Assembly (NCBI GenBank): GCA_900239685.1
Contig: OENT01000119.1
Coordinates: 1 to 64,000, forward strand
DNA length: 64,000 nucleotides
DNA from: Rotaria macrura
Taxonomy: Eukaryota; Rotifera; Eurotatoria; Philodinida; Philodinidae
Reading direction: 5' to 3'
The notes below the pieces were generated by a model. That model searched no databases. It saw only the letters and a program-made list of their open reading frames with translations, and was not told the origin of the DNA. Shown here in pieces: positions 1-12,531 of this stretch (position 1 is its first letter; each line of letters opens with the position of its first letter). The translations under genes were made by a program, and so were the position numbers.

Positions 1-2900
1 GCTTAATTAGTCGACCAAACGGGACTGAACCACTTTGATATTATATACATATTACAAGTTAGAAGAATTCAAATCGTAGATGCTATGAACATATGCCACT
101 TTGAAAACTTCAATGATTAATCATGACATGGTAAACATTAATGAAATCAAGACAAAATCACACTGTACTATTAAAAGCTTCAATTGTTTTTCAAGACAAT
201 CTTTATTCAGTAACATTTACTTCAATCATTTCTCTCAAATACACAAGAGACGTGGCAGCTTTTGGTTTTTCATAAATTGCATTTGCTTATTTGTCACAGT
301 TACAAAACTTGAAACTCTGAATCGAATCTAACATTTAACACAATGGAAAGGACGCTAACAAGTATTACATAAATGAAATTTTCCAATATCTTCTAGAACC
401 GTCAAACTTTGGTTGCATGATTACAACAAGAAATTCGTTTCCGTACTCGAAATGAATGACACTAAAAAAAGTAATATTAGGCTCTACTCATGTGTTGAAT
501 TGTACTATTCTCGATAACATTCACTAACTTCAATGATACAAATGTTCAGTTGAAATGTTTTCCAAAAACGAATCCAACATCAATTAACTTTTATTCGAAT
601 CACGCCAGCTAGTTATTGTTCAACGAATGCTATGTTCCGATAACACTGAAAATTTGTACCACGAAACGAAGGAACCATGAAGAAGTTAATCTACACTACT
701 AATTATTTATCAAAAATCCTGTTTAAATTTTATTCAATTTTTCACAATTATAATATTTATTTTATCAATCAAATAATATTTCTTTGTGCCTTCAAATGTA
801 GTTGTGTACAATATATGGATGCAAGCATGCCGTCTCTCTCTCTCTCTCTCTCTGAAAGTATCTGCTTGTCTTTCCAATGGAAGAACATCGCGAATCGTGT
901 ACATTAAATCAAAAGTATATGATATCGGACGTCCATACGAAAAAGAAAATATTCTAAAAACACGAGTCAGCAAATGATCTGGATTAGAATGATTTGTCTT
1001 GTAGGTATTCTGTAAACATCAACAAGAAGATATTTAAGAAGAAAAATTAAAAGATTTGAAACTAATCATAATTTAATCCGTCCATCGGAAATTGAAGGTT
1101 AATTCTATAGCTACGAAAAAATGACTGTAGCCCATACAGTTCAACTCTTGCAAGAGAAAATTTATCACCGATGATGGACGTTGCTATATGTGAAATGATT
1201 TTGAAAAATAAACGATTTAAGTTCCATTGAAATGGCATAATAAAACTAAACGGAAGAGAATTCGAAAAACGAAGTTATCATATTTTATTACATGTAAAAT
1301 ATCATACATTGATTATTTATTGACTTCACACTTTTCATTCATCAGTAAAGAGGAAAAAACGTCGACATATTTATATAGTTGAAGTACAAAAGTCTAGATG
1401 AATGTGCCCAACCAAACATGTATGGTTTCTTTTAAATGATATTCATTTTATGATAAATCTATGAATTTAACAGGATAATCAAATGTGCTGAGTATCTATC
1501 AGCAAAGCGATATATTATATTGAAATATTTGCCTTGTAGTCTACTTATTACAGTTCTATTTCGAAGACGACGGTCGATTTTTATTTTTAACAGATTATCT
1601 TGATTGATAATTAATTCATCAGTATGAATAAGCGTTCTTGTTTAACGACACTCTATAATAGTATCGTTTGATCTGTAGGATATATTCTATCAATAAAATC
1701 ATGAGTAGTTCATCGTTTTACTGCTCTTTATTTTAAAAAAGCGAATCTGTTTTTCTTCTCGTCTATTTCTCATCGAATACGAAAATACTTAGTCAATCTC
1801 ATGTGATAGTACTGGATTAGACTAGGCATCTTGACCTAGATGAGTGCTTTTTGCTTTTCGATTCAAGTATTTGCTTTTTGTATGAGCATCACATTATTTT
1901 CATTAAAATAGAAATGATTAAAGAAAAGCTTCTCTAGTTACTAAAAATCAACAAATTCCATGATAATAATTTGAAAAACAAAAATGAAAAAGAAAAATGA
2001 TTTTACTTGCATGGAATCGAATGACAAAATATTTTTAAATGTCAAGCCTAATAGCCAAATTATGAAGTATGCATCGCCGTAGCATAAACACTTAACGATA
2101 CCTCTTCCGTTTGTTTCCATTATGTCTCTATGTGGATATTGTTTAGAAAAGTAAAATAGCAAGGAAATCCGAGTGCTATATCACCATAGGAAAAAAAGAA
2201 ATCGATTGAAATGTGTCCTCAAGCTATTTTATTTACAATAAAAAGCTTTGTCTCATTTTCTTTTCAAGCAAACAAAAGTTAGAATGGTTCTAGGAGAAAA
2301 CATAGTTTATGCATGGTGTTTGAAAATAGCTAAAACTTTGACTGAAATACATATGATAGAGATTTTTCGAATGTTTTTGTAAAAAAAACAAATGTTTACT
2401 TATGAAACTTAAAATAGAATTGCATCAAAAACTGACGGAAAAAAATATGTTTACATTCTTTTCCCGAATGATGTATAAAGAGGTAGATTTTCAAACTCAT
2501 TTTATAGATTTTTTTATGATTTCATTCAAGTGTTGCTATTCTTTCTCTTTCTCTTTCTCTCTCTCTCTCTCATCAATAATCAGTCGAATGAGAAGATTAA
2601 TTGTCACCAACGTGTATTGTTGATTTACAATCTATGATAAGTATTTTACTCTCTCATTTCTGTTATGTTTATGTTTTTTTCTTTTTCTTCCTCCTCTTTT
2701 GCCTTTTGTCTAGTAACCAATAGAAAGTCAAATTTCTTTTCAACCAATAGAAAACATACGAACGATATAGCGAGAGTGAAAAAAAGAAATCGAGAAAGGG
2801 GACATGATGATTCTCAATACGTAGACAAGAGGGTCTCTTTTGTGTATGCGAAAAAAAAGAAAAAAACGAGTGAGAACGAACAAGAAACACATATACATAC
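1..2900. other. Non-coding stretch upstream of the first NK2.1 gene
   Basis: No reading frame with convincing splice signals or recognisable protein was found on either strand. The stretch is AT-rich and holds simple sequence: a CT dinucleotide tract near 833-853 and CTTTCT/CT runs near 2540-2572. It probably contains 5' regulatory DNA of the homeobox gene that follows, but no specific element can be named. Confidence 0.5.
833..853. repeat. (CT)n microsatellite
   Basis: An uninterrupted TC/CT dinucleotide run of about 20 bases in otherwise AT-rich DNA. It produces arginine/glutamate- or serine/leucine-rich spurious frames and is not coding. Confidence 0.85.
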
Positions 2901-3130
2901 ACACATATTTGTCTGTGTTGTGAGTGGAGTCGAACCTCTTCAATCGATCTCGAAAGCTTTCTGAGAGCCTCCTCAGAGCATCTCTCATCCTGTGCGGCCT
3001 CGTACGAATACGGTAAGTGGCCAATTCTTCATTCTTTTTTTTCTTCTCCTCTCGTTTTTATTCATACTTCTAACAAATCATTTGATCATACTCAACATAA
3101 ATTCATCATGATGTTTCAGGAACAAAAATT

Positions 3131-4045
3131 ATGTCCTACAATTCTTCAACATCACCATCACGATCCACACCTATTCCTATACCAGCAGAAAATTCTTCCG
3201 CAACCTATGATCCATTCTTTTCAACGTTTGATCAAAATTCGTTTGCAAGTCATTTTTCATCTACTGGTGTACCATATCCATTTTATTCTGATGCAGCTAC
3301 ATCTTATTTTTCAAGTCAAGCTCGATCTTATTCAGATTATCTTTGTCAACAAACTGAACAACCAACAAATTCGAATCCATCGACAACAACGCCCATTGCA
3401 AATTCATGGTATCAACCGTCACATTGTACCGATCCAAGATTCGCAAGTAAAATTTTACAAAAAAAAAAGAATTTTTATTAAGTTATTTGAGTTTTTCTTT
3501 CTGTGATTATAGTGTCACGTTTGTTAACTGGACAGACACCATCACAATATGATATGTATCAGTCGGCTGCAACAGCCATGGTCGATCCATTGAAATCAGC
3601 CTATCATCCATTCGCATTTGCACCGAAGCGTAAACGACGAGTATTATTTTCTCAGCAGCAAGTTATGGAACTTGAAAAACGTTTCGATAAAAATCGCTAC
3701 TTAAATGCCCAAGATCGTGATCAACTAGCACATTCATTAAGTTTAACATCAACGCAAGTTAAAATTTGGTTTCAAAATCATCGATATAAAACAAAAAAAG
3801 CATCAAAAGAAAAGTCCGGAAATAATTGTAGTGATAGTGGTGATGAGCAACAACAACCAACCTTGAATAATAATATTAATAATAATAATAATAGTCATCA
3901 TCATCATCAGCAACAACAACAAATGCAATCAAGCATGTTTCAACCTCAAGTACCCATACCGGGACAAGCACATCAACGACTTCATCATGGTCATCATTTA
4001 CATCATCATTCACCGATTCATTTACTTAAGCATGAACCACGATAA
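3131..4045 (+). CDS. NK2.1-type homeobox transcription factor, paralogue 1 (NKX2-1/scarecrow family)
   Basis: Nuclear DNA-binding regulator. Coding exons are 3131-3446 and 3513-4045 (282 aa); the 66-bp intron 3447-3512 is phase 1. An upstream 5'-UTR exon ends at 3012 (donor GTAAGT) and its intron ends at 3119 with TTTCAG, so the ATG lies 11 bases into the second exon. The homeodomain spans about residues 144-203, with KRKRRVLF at its start, WFQNHRYK in helix 3 and the NK2-class tyrosine at position 54. Just upstream, WYQ...DPRFAMSRLLTG matches the WYG...DPRF..ISRFMG segment typical of NKX2-1. The usual N-terminal TN motif (FSVxDIL) is not visible. Helix 1-2 is divergent ([12 protein letters not shown] rather than SAPEREHLA). 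The C-terminus is rich in Asn, His and Gln. Vertebrate NKX2-1 acts in forebrain, thyroid and lung; the role here is unknown. Confidence 0.9.
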
Positions 4046-7000
4046 TTATAGATGAACAAACGAATAAGAAAAAAACAACAACTTCTATTTTCTTTTTTTT
4101 CCTTTCTTTTTTGTCTGTTGTGCAATTCTTCTTATTATTGTGTTTATGGCCAATTGTTTTTTTTTTAGAAGAAAAAAATTGAGCAAAAAACTAAGAATCT
4201 GTGTTTTATTCGATATGATTAAGTTCTATTTGCATGTTAAATTTAATCATTCTCGTTGTCATCATCGAAGACCGAACGGAGCCACTCTCAATGTCATATT
4301 GAAGTGGTGGACGCAGCTGGATAGAGACAATAAGTGGTTGAAATGTTGGCACAACGACTAAGTAAAAGCAAAAGAGAAAAAAAAATGTCGTCCCTCTTCA
4401 CACACATCACATGTGTCAATATTTGGTATATAAAAAAGACCTTTCGAACAAATCATAGAACAGTAAAGATTCTGACGTAATAGCTTGTTTCTCAATTGGA
4501 TGCTCGTTAGCACGTGTTAATCATAATTGATAATGCGTTCATTTGCTCTTTGATGGCATTAGATATAGAAATGTTTTATTTTTCTTTTGCTTCATCTTTC
4601 ACTTTAATATCCACCTTTAGTGCCTGTGGCAATCATTTTCAAACTAGGCACAAAAGAAAGAAAGAAAGAAGAAAGAAAGAATACGATACCCGATAGACAA
4701 AGAACCACTTAAAACACAACCAACCGAGTAAATTAAAGTAAAAAAAGTCAAACAACAATTAGTCATATATACGTTTTTCTTTTTCTGTTTAGTACTTCTT
4801 TATGTGTACTCAATCGGTATATATATATTGTTATCAGTATTGAATATTCCTAGTGTAGTTGTTCACAGTTTTGTTTTTCCTATGTAAATTGATTATGCAA
4901 GTATATTCAAACATAATGGATAGTTCTCGATGTTAGCAATATACATGTGCTTCGATGATCTGATTTATCTATATGAGCCAATGTGTATACATACATAATT
5001 GTATATGTTATTTCATTAAAAAACAAAACGACAAGACAGTGATAATTGAAGCTAGTTAGATAGTTTTTTTTTCTGATTCATTCGAACATTTGTTATATAA
5101 GAAAAAAAGCAATTGATTCAAGTATCTACTTGTTAAATAAATTCGTTGTCCTATGTATGGAGTGATGCAATTGTTATATACACGTGTCTAGATCGATACT
5201 AAACACACAACGGGAGATCGAGAACTAGAGAAAAAAAGTGGCATCCAACAGATCAGAGAAAACTGCGTGTTACAAGACGCAGAAACATACGTATTGACAA
5301 ATTTCAGAGTCTAATTCCATGATTCATCGCTATACATATGAAATATTATTTATGCTTATATACATGATTGATGTTTATTCATAATTGAATCGAACGATCA
5401 TTTCTTTTTTCAAACTTGAACTATAAATTGTAATTAGCGATTTTCTCGTTTTTTTTTGCCTGTGGAATTTTCAAGTAAGTACCACTCGACAACATAGCGC
5501 ATGTGTATATGTCGGGCAAGTCAGATGATGATTTCTTTTTCTTTCCATTTCATGATTGGCTTGTGCTCTATCGGAAATTTCACTTCCGATCTTATAAGAC
5601 TCAGCCAGATGAATGTCTTCTGTTCAATAACAAGCAGTTGTTATTTGCATAAGATTTATATAGACATAATATAAGTCATTTATTTTTTTGAATTCCTTTT
5701 TCTTTCTTCGTCTTCTAATTTATTAAATCAAGCTAACTTGTTGTTTCAAGCATGAATAAATATCAAGATAGTTTCAGGTGGAGAAAATTTTTTAGTTTCG
5801 TTGACGTCATTCAACAAATTTTACGATGCACTGATTTTTCACTAGCCCTTGTGAAAAACAATTAGACCCAATGGCCACATACTGCTGGGCGCATATATAT
5901 ATGTATATACATATAAATGAATGAGAGCGAAACAAACTCAATGACATGTTGTGCCAATTAAAATAAGACATTATGTTTGTTTAATTAAGATAAAAATGAC
6001 GTCAATAAGAGAAGTACTTTTTTGCGTATGTAATTTTTAACAGGTTATCGATGATAAGTAAATCTCAAATTGTTTGTTTAGCTGATAAGAAGTTAATTTG
6101 TTTACTATGTATAAATTATCTTCTGAATAGTTCTTTTTTTAATTTTCTACTTCTTCTATGATATGTTTCCAGGCTTGGAAAATTTGATCGAATTAGCGTT
6201 GATTGATTTAGTATTAATTTTCAAGACACTTATTCGTTTTTTTAACAGTGAACAAAAGATGTTTCCAGGGAAAAGGCGATCTTCAAAACTTCCGACAGTT
6301 TACTATCAGATTCACTCTCTCTTAATTATTCATTGTTAAAAGCAGAGGTGTCAGCTTTCCCACTTTTTGCTTAATTAACTGACAGGTAACATAAAACTCT
6401 GTAATCCATAATTCACTTTGAGAAAAACATTATCTTATCTATTCTGACTAGGAACAAGAATCTTTTTCTTTTCTTATTTTTGCTAATAGAATTCTTAGAA
6501 ACTTCTTTTTCGATAACACAATAAAGGTTTCTCGAATATATTTTCATTCTCTTTAAGTTATGAGATGTGGCATTTATCGGACTAGAGGCAATTGAATTCT
6601 CTTAATTGACAAGTGAATGATGCCGAATGTTAATCACAATGTGTGTACCCGTACTTTGTTGTTCAGTTTCTTGTTTCTCGGAGAAAAATCCTACCAATGA
6701 AATTTATCGGATCTAACCGTTCATTGAACAATCATTGGTGGAAAGTCTTGAGAGAAAAAAAGAAATCGATGGTTTTCTTTTCTTATGAATTTAATAATCG
6801 TTTTCGATGTCAACAAAAAAAAAAGACGCTACACCAGCCGAGAAAAGCACTTCTTATATTCATTATCATCATTATTATAGAAGACACTTCTATATCGTTG
6901 AGTGCGTCAACTTCAAATGACGAAATAAAAAGCTTCTTTTTCTTTTTTTTCTCTAACTTAAAAACAACACATCATCATCATCATCATCATCTTTTGCACA

Positions 7001-8547
7001 CCAGTTGAAGTGTTGTATATCTACTTGTGTGTATACATACGTACATTCGTTCATACACATATACGTAGTTGTTATTTCTCGAACTTCGTATTCCTGGTTG
7101 TATTTTTATATGGTACTTATAGAAACGAGCAAAAACCGATAAATAATAGTATAAAAGCTCATACTTTAACTTGTCGACAAAGGAAAGAAAAGCATACGTC
7201 ATCATATATCTTTTTATCATCGATCACGAACTTCTCATCATTCTATTGAATGAGCCACTCATAAAAAAGAGAAAACTTTTTGTTCACTTTATTCGACATG
7301 GCCAAACAGGAACAAATTGATGCTCTTTCTTACTATACTAACAAGTACGTACTCGCTTATGTTCTACTTACAGTTTTTCAATTCAAACAAACACTAGCAT
7401 CTCGAATCGATAAGAATGTATCTCATCCCTATATTTTGTTTAAGAATGGATTTATCAAAACTGTTCTTCCTCGAATCATTCATATTTTGCAAACTAAAGA
7501 AACTGAATTCACAAGAAAAAGTGCTCCATCAGAACTGGCTGATTTTGAAACTTTAAAATCCGGTTTCATTCTATTTTCACATTGTCAATGACACTTTCTA
7601 ATCGAAATTGAATCATTGTCTCAATCATAAGAGATACTCTTATTTCTTTTTATTCTATTTTATGTGTTCGTTGAGTAGTATATCGTATGCGTTCATGAGA
7701 AAATATAGCAATTCATCATCTATACATTTAAACTACACAGGGTCCCTACTGACAAACTCGAACTTCAAACGATAAATTGCTGTTGAATTAAAACGAAGTG
7801 TTTTCTATAGATTTCAATGAGCCATTAATATTTGAGGAAATTCAGACTTATAACTTATTACTGTTTGGTCGCTGCATGCTACTAATGAACAGCTCATCTC
7901 TCTTAAAGAAAAATCTTGTGTGAATTTTCAAATCTTCTGAAACAGAACCACGAAATCTACTACTATAATCTTAATGTCACGATTGTTCATCATAATGAAA
8001 TGCTTCGGTAGGGAAAAGGACCAATCTATGAAACTATTCCAAGATTCTTTGCAATGTAAGATAAATTTGAGAATAACTAAAGTAAAGTTGAGTTGAGAAC
8101 AAGACTTCTTTTCGAGATTTCCACAATCTCTTTGGGTCTTTGAAATGCAACAAGTCTTAAGTCAATGGTGATTTTTATATTTGAGGACTTTTGTCACTAG
8201 TTCAAATAGTTTTGAATGACTTAATTCTTCTTTTACGTGTTTAAAGATGAAAAATCTAATTGCAAGTACAAAGATTACTATGAAAGATCGGCACGTGACA
8301 TTTTTCCTTATGTAGACTTTGAACTGAGAGAGAGAGGGGGGGGGGGAGAGAAAGACGTCATTCTATGTTTCAATTAATAGTCAATTTTTCTCTTCTACTT
8401 AGTGCAGTTTTCTTGAAGTAGAAGAAGAAGAAAAATTTTCTACATAATTAAACTCTATTCTGAGTACAATTAAAAAACTTAGAGAGTTGCATACTACAAA
8501 TAATGCATATATTTTAAAAAGACCTTTTTTCGACATAATATTTTTAG
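4046..8547. other. Long intergenic region between the two NK2.1 genes
   Basis: About 4.5 kb without a convincing coding exon. It is AT-rich with T runs, a CAT trinucleotide tract near 6970-6990 and a GA/poly-G tract near 8327-8350. The longest open frames (near 6643-7008 and 7280-7591) show neither splice logic nor recognisable domains. It probably includes the 3' UTR of the first gene and regulatory DNA of both; nothing more specific can be supported. Confidence 0.5.
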
Positions 8548-8575
8548 CCCAATAAAACGAAGCTTGACTCCTCCA

Positions 8576-9472
8576 ATGGTTCCTCCTTCAAGTCTATCAA
8601 ACAATTCTGGTATGCCGTTTAGTGTAACCGATATTCTTCAACCATCAGATGTTGATGTGTCAATGTCATATAAACGCTCGATTGAAATGGCTCAAGCTTT
8701 AGCTGCGGCATCATCGTCATCATCATCATCTTCATCAGTTTATTCTGCACAGATTTCGTGTAACCAAACGCCATCAACTAATCTTTCAAGTCCAACATTC
8801 GGACCATCATCAATACATAATAGTTATTATGGTCAACCATCGACAGCTACATTTCCATCCAATAATCAATACTATGATTATAATAGCTCATTTCAAAGCA
8901 GTGGAAATTCAACAGGACAATATCCACCAAGTCCATGTTGGTATGGATCAGCAGCAAGTATGAAAAATATCATTTATGAAAGATTCAGTAGAAGGTAATG
9001 CTTGTTTTTCTTGTTGCTGTCGTTAGTGTCTCGATACTTAGTTGGATCATCATCTGCTGTTGATGGTGCAGCTTTAGCTGCAAGTGTTTATGGACATCAT
9101 CAAGATCCGATGATGAAATCAGCTTACGCACAATTTCCATTTGTATCGCAGAAACGGAAGCGTCGTATATTATTTAATCAAGGGCAAATCTATGAATTAG
9201 AACGACGTTTTAAACAAAAGAAATATCTAAGTGCACCGGAACGTGAAAATCTTGCAAATATTCTTCAATTAACACCAACACAAGTTTGTTTCAAAGTGGT
9301 ATCGTGAAATTTATAATTTCATTTTCTATTTCTAAAGGTTAAAATATGGTTTCAAAATCATCGATACAAAACAAAAAAACAAGCTAAAGAACGTGAAAAA
9401 CTTGATGCTAAACAATTTCGAAAAAACCATTATCATCAACAACAACAACAGCAACAACAACAATTTCGATAG
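8576..9472 (+). CDS. NK2.1-type homeobox transcription factor, paralogue 2 (NKX2-1/scarecrow family)
   Basis: Exons 8576-8957, 9027-9283 and 9338-9472 (257 aa). Introns 8958-9026 (phase 1) and 9284-9337 (phase 0) are 69 and 54 bp. The N-terminus has the TN motif PFSVTDIL, as in NKX2-1. WYGSAAMSRYLVG follows, and the homeodomain is at about residues 170-229 with the canonical NK2 string SAPERENLA and WFQNHRYK. The second intron splits the homeodomain between positions 44 and 45. The first intron occupies exactly the same place and phase as in the paralogue at 3131. A serine run lies near residue 45 and a glutamine run ends the protein. I start at the first ATG after a TTTTTAG acceptor ending at 8547; an upstream coding exon cannot be excluded. 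An AATAAA at about 9599 may serve as the poly(A) signal. Confidence 0.9.
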
Positions 9473-11969
9473 ACTAAAACTCATCTACACATATCCCATG
9501 TGAAATGCAATCATTTGCTTAGTATCGATGGGATAAAATACATTTTTTTTTTGGTTTTGTTTCGTCGACATGTATTTAACAGTGATGATTAGTCAAGAAA
9601 TAAATTCTTCGATTAGCGCTATACGTAAATGTAAAATGCAGTTGGTATTAAATGTAAACAGATTTTCATTATGCTAAATATAACAGTCAACAATTTTAAA
9701 TATTCTTCTTTTTATGTAGAAAATATCAATTAAACAATGAAAATAGTTCGTATGATAAGATTGAAATTTTTTTAAATTTATCTATTATTAGAATAGAATA
9801 TTGAATGTGTCGTTTTCTTGCGTCGGATAAAACGAAAAAGATGGGATTCATTCATCTAATATTCGTGTCCGTAGTAAATATAACGAGTTGATTTAATCAA
9901 ACAACCTTCTCAAGTGATAGATTGTGTTCGATTATGTATTCTATAGATTCTAAAAAAGAACCTAAACAGACTACTGTGTACATAATTCTCATAATGAATT
10001 GTTAAAACGTGATTGTGTTCACTCTTAGATTGTTCCACAATCCAAACTTTTGATAGATCTATTTCATTAGATAGAAGTACCAGAAGTTGCTAATATTAGT
10101 TATCATAGCATAATAATGAAATGACAATAAGTATGCTAGTTATATTTTTGTTCTTTGATACAATTCTGAATACTTTTGTGTATTACGTAGAATATTTTTT
10201 TCTCTGTCCATTGACAACTAGATCGAGTCGATTTTGAATACAAACTCAATTTGAAACCTGAAATTTCGTAGAAAAAAAATTTATTAAAGTAGCTGTTATT
10301 TACTAAGAGTAATTGTCTCTTGAGCATGAACTTCTCGTCTTTTTTTTTAAATCTGAGGTTAATCGGAACTATTTAGTCTAAGGTCAGATTCTTCTTGAAA
10401 TTGATATATTCTTTGATGAGAACTTCTAGTGAAATGAGAATCAACTTGACTTAAACAACTAATTGCTGGAGATTATGTTTCTCTTCTGATACAATCAGGA
10501 TACATCCTATATCAAGTTTATTCGCATAGTGATGCTTGTAATTAAGAAAAAGATAGACCTTTGAACGGTACGGTTTCTTTTTGCAGACAACATTGAATCG
10601 AATAACATTGAAAACGATCCGAATAATATCTTCTATCGATTCATTTGATTATTGCACAAGCACGAATTTCTTTATCGGCATTATTAATTTAAATTAATCC
10701 TCTCGTTGAATATAGATAAGACAAGTATTGACTCAGATGCGACTACTATCGGTCAATGTCAAATATTAATCTTGTCTTTATGGTGAACAAAAAGTTAGTA
10801 AATTAAATTGAACAATAGCTTTATCATCATACATTGACCGACGCAAGATTTTGAGTAACAGAAAATAAACACAATGATTAGATGTTTGTTGACATTTACA
10901 AAAGATCATATTAACTCATTCAAATTGGGTTTGATTTGATTATAAAGAAACTGATGCACTCTGTTTGATTTGAATTTTGTTTCAATCATTGTTAACATTA
11001 TCATAAATACTTTCTTTTATGTATTATTAACATCACACTGGATTTTTAGGCAATCGTAGAATCGTACAAAGACATTCGAATCATAGAATAACAGTTTACA
11101 ATTTTACTAGAAAAGACATCTCACTAATTTCATTGGTTTCAGAAGAAGACTGAATTCATTTGAATGCTATACAAAAAAACAGCAACTAGTTCTTCAATGC
11201 ATTCAGTCTGACATAGAAGCACTCATAATCGTAAGATTGACTAGGATATCTATAATAATAAAGAGCATGATATGGACTGTCGGAAAATAATATTGCACAA
11301 TAAAAGTTGTTTATTCGACTTGTATAGCTATATTCGGTTTAGCTGCTGGAAATCTCGCTTAAAATGATTCTAATTGAAGAATAAAATTGTATGAGTACAC
11401 AAAAAATATCTTTGGACTTTAAAATCCGCTTTATAACTAGCGTAAAGTGAACACGAACGAACATTGCCAGCAGGCATGATTCAATCATTAGCAAAAGGAG
11501 ACTTGAGTAGTGAAGAATGACCATTGATTTACCTCCCACTTTTAATCCTCTAGTGTTGTTATAGATAGATTACAATTAATGAATTTAGATGAAGAATAAT
11601 GTAACAATAGCGAATGGTTCAATTTATTTAAGTCAAGCAAATACATGGAATGAGTTGACATTCTTCTTCTTGTTGTTGTTCTTCGCATGTGTGTCCTTTT
11701 GCTAGCGAAGTAAAATGCTGTGTTTATTCTCGTTCTGTTTTCTTTTGCTTTTGAGCTTCGTTAAAGACGACATAGGTTCGTATTTTACTGTCAATGATGA
11801 ATATTTGCTTGTGTAGACATTAATTTTTTCTTCTCGCTCACAATACTCCATGCGTCGCCTAGAATCTTCTCTTTCTCTTTCTCTTCTTCTTTTTACGTTT
11901 CTCATGTTAATTCAATCGAACAAGAATAACATCAACCATGAATTTCGTTGTTTTTTTTCGCACTTTCAG
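9473..11969. other. Intergenic region before MORN4
   Basis: About 2.5 kb with no supported gene. It is AT-rich and unstructured apart from a CT-rich tract around 11865-11895. Its right end carries the T-rich tract and CAG acceptor (ending 11969) used by the MORN4 leader. Confidence 0.45.
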
Positions 11970-11983
11970 AGAAATCAAATAAC

Positions 11984-12531
<548 letters not shown>

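Noticed and set aside
2920-3012. Minus-strand tRNA-like B-box (complement of GAGTCGAACCTC) considered as a tRNA gene
   Set aside because: No matching A-box, acceptor stem or anticodon arm could be laid out. The segment lies in the presumed 5'-UTR exon of the first NK2.1 gene.
7280-7591. 103-codon frame between the NK2.1 genes, considered as an upstream exon of copy 2
   Set aside because: No in-phase donor leads to the acceptor at 8547, and the sequence shows no NK2 features.
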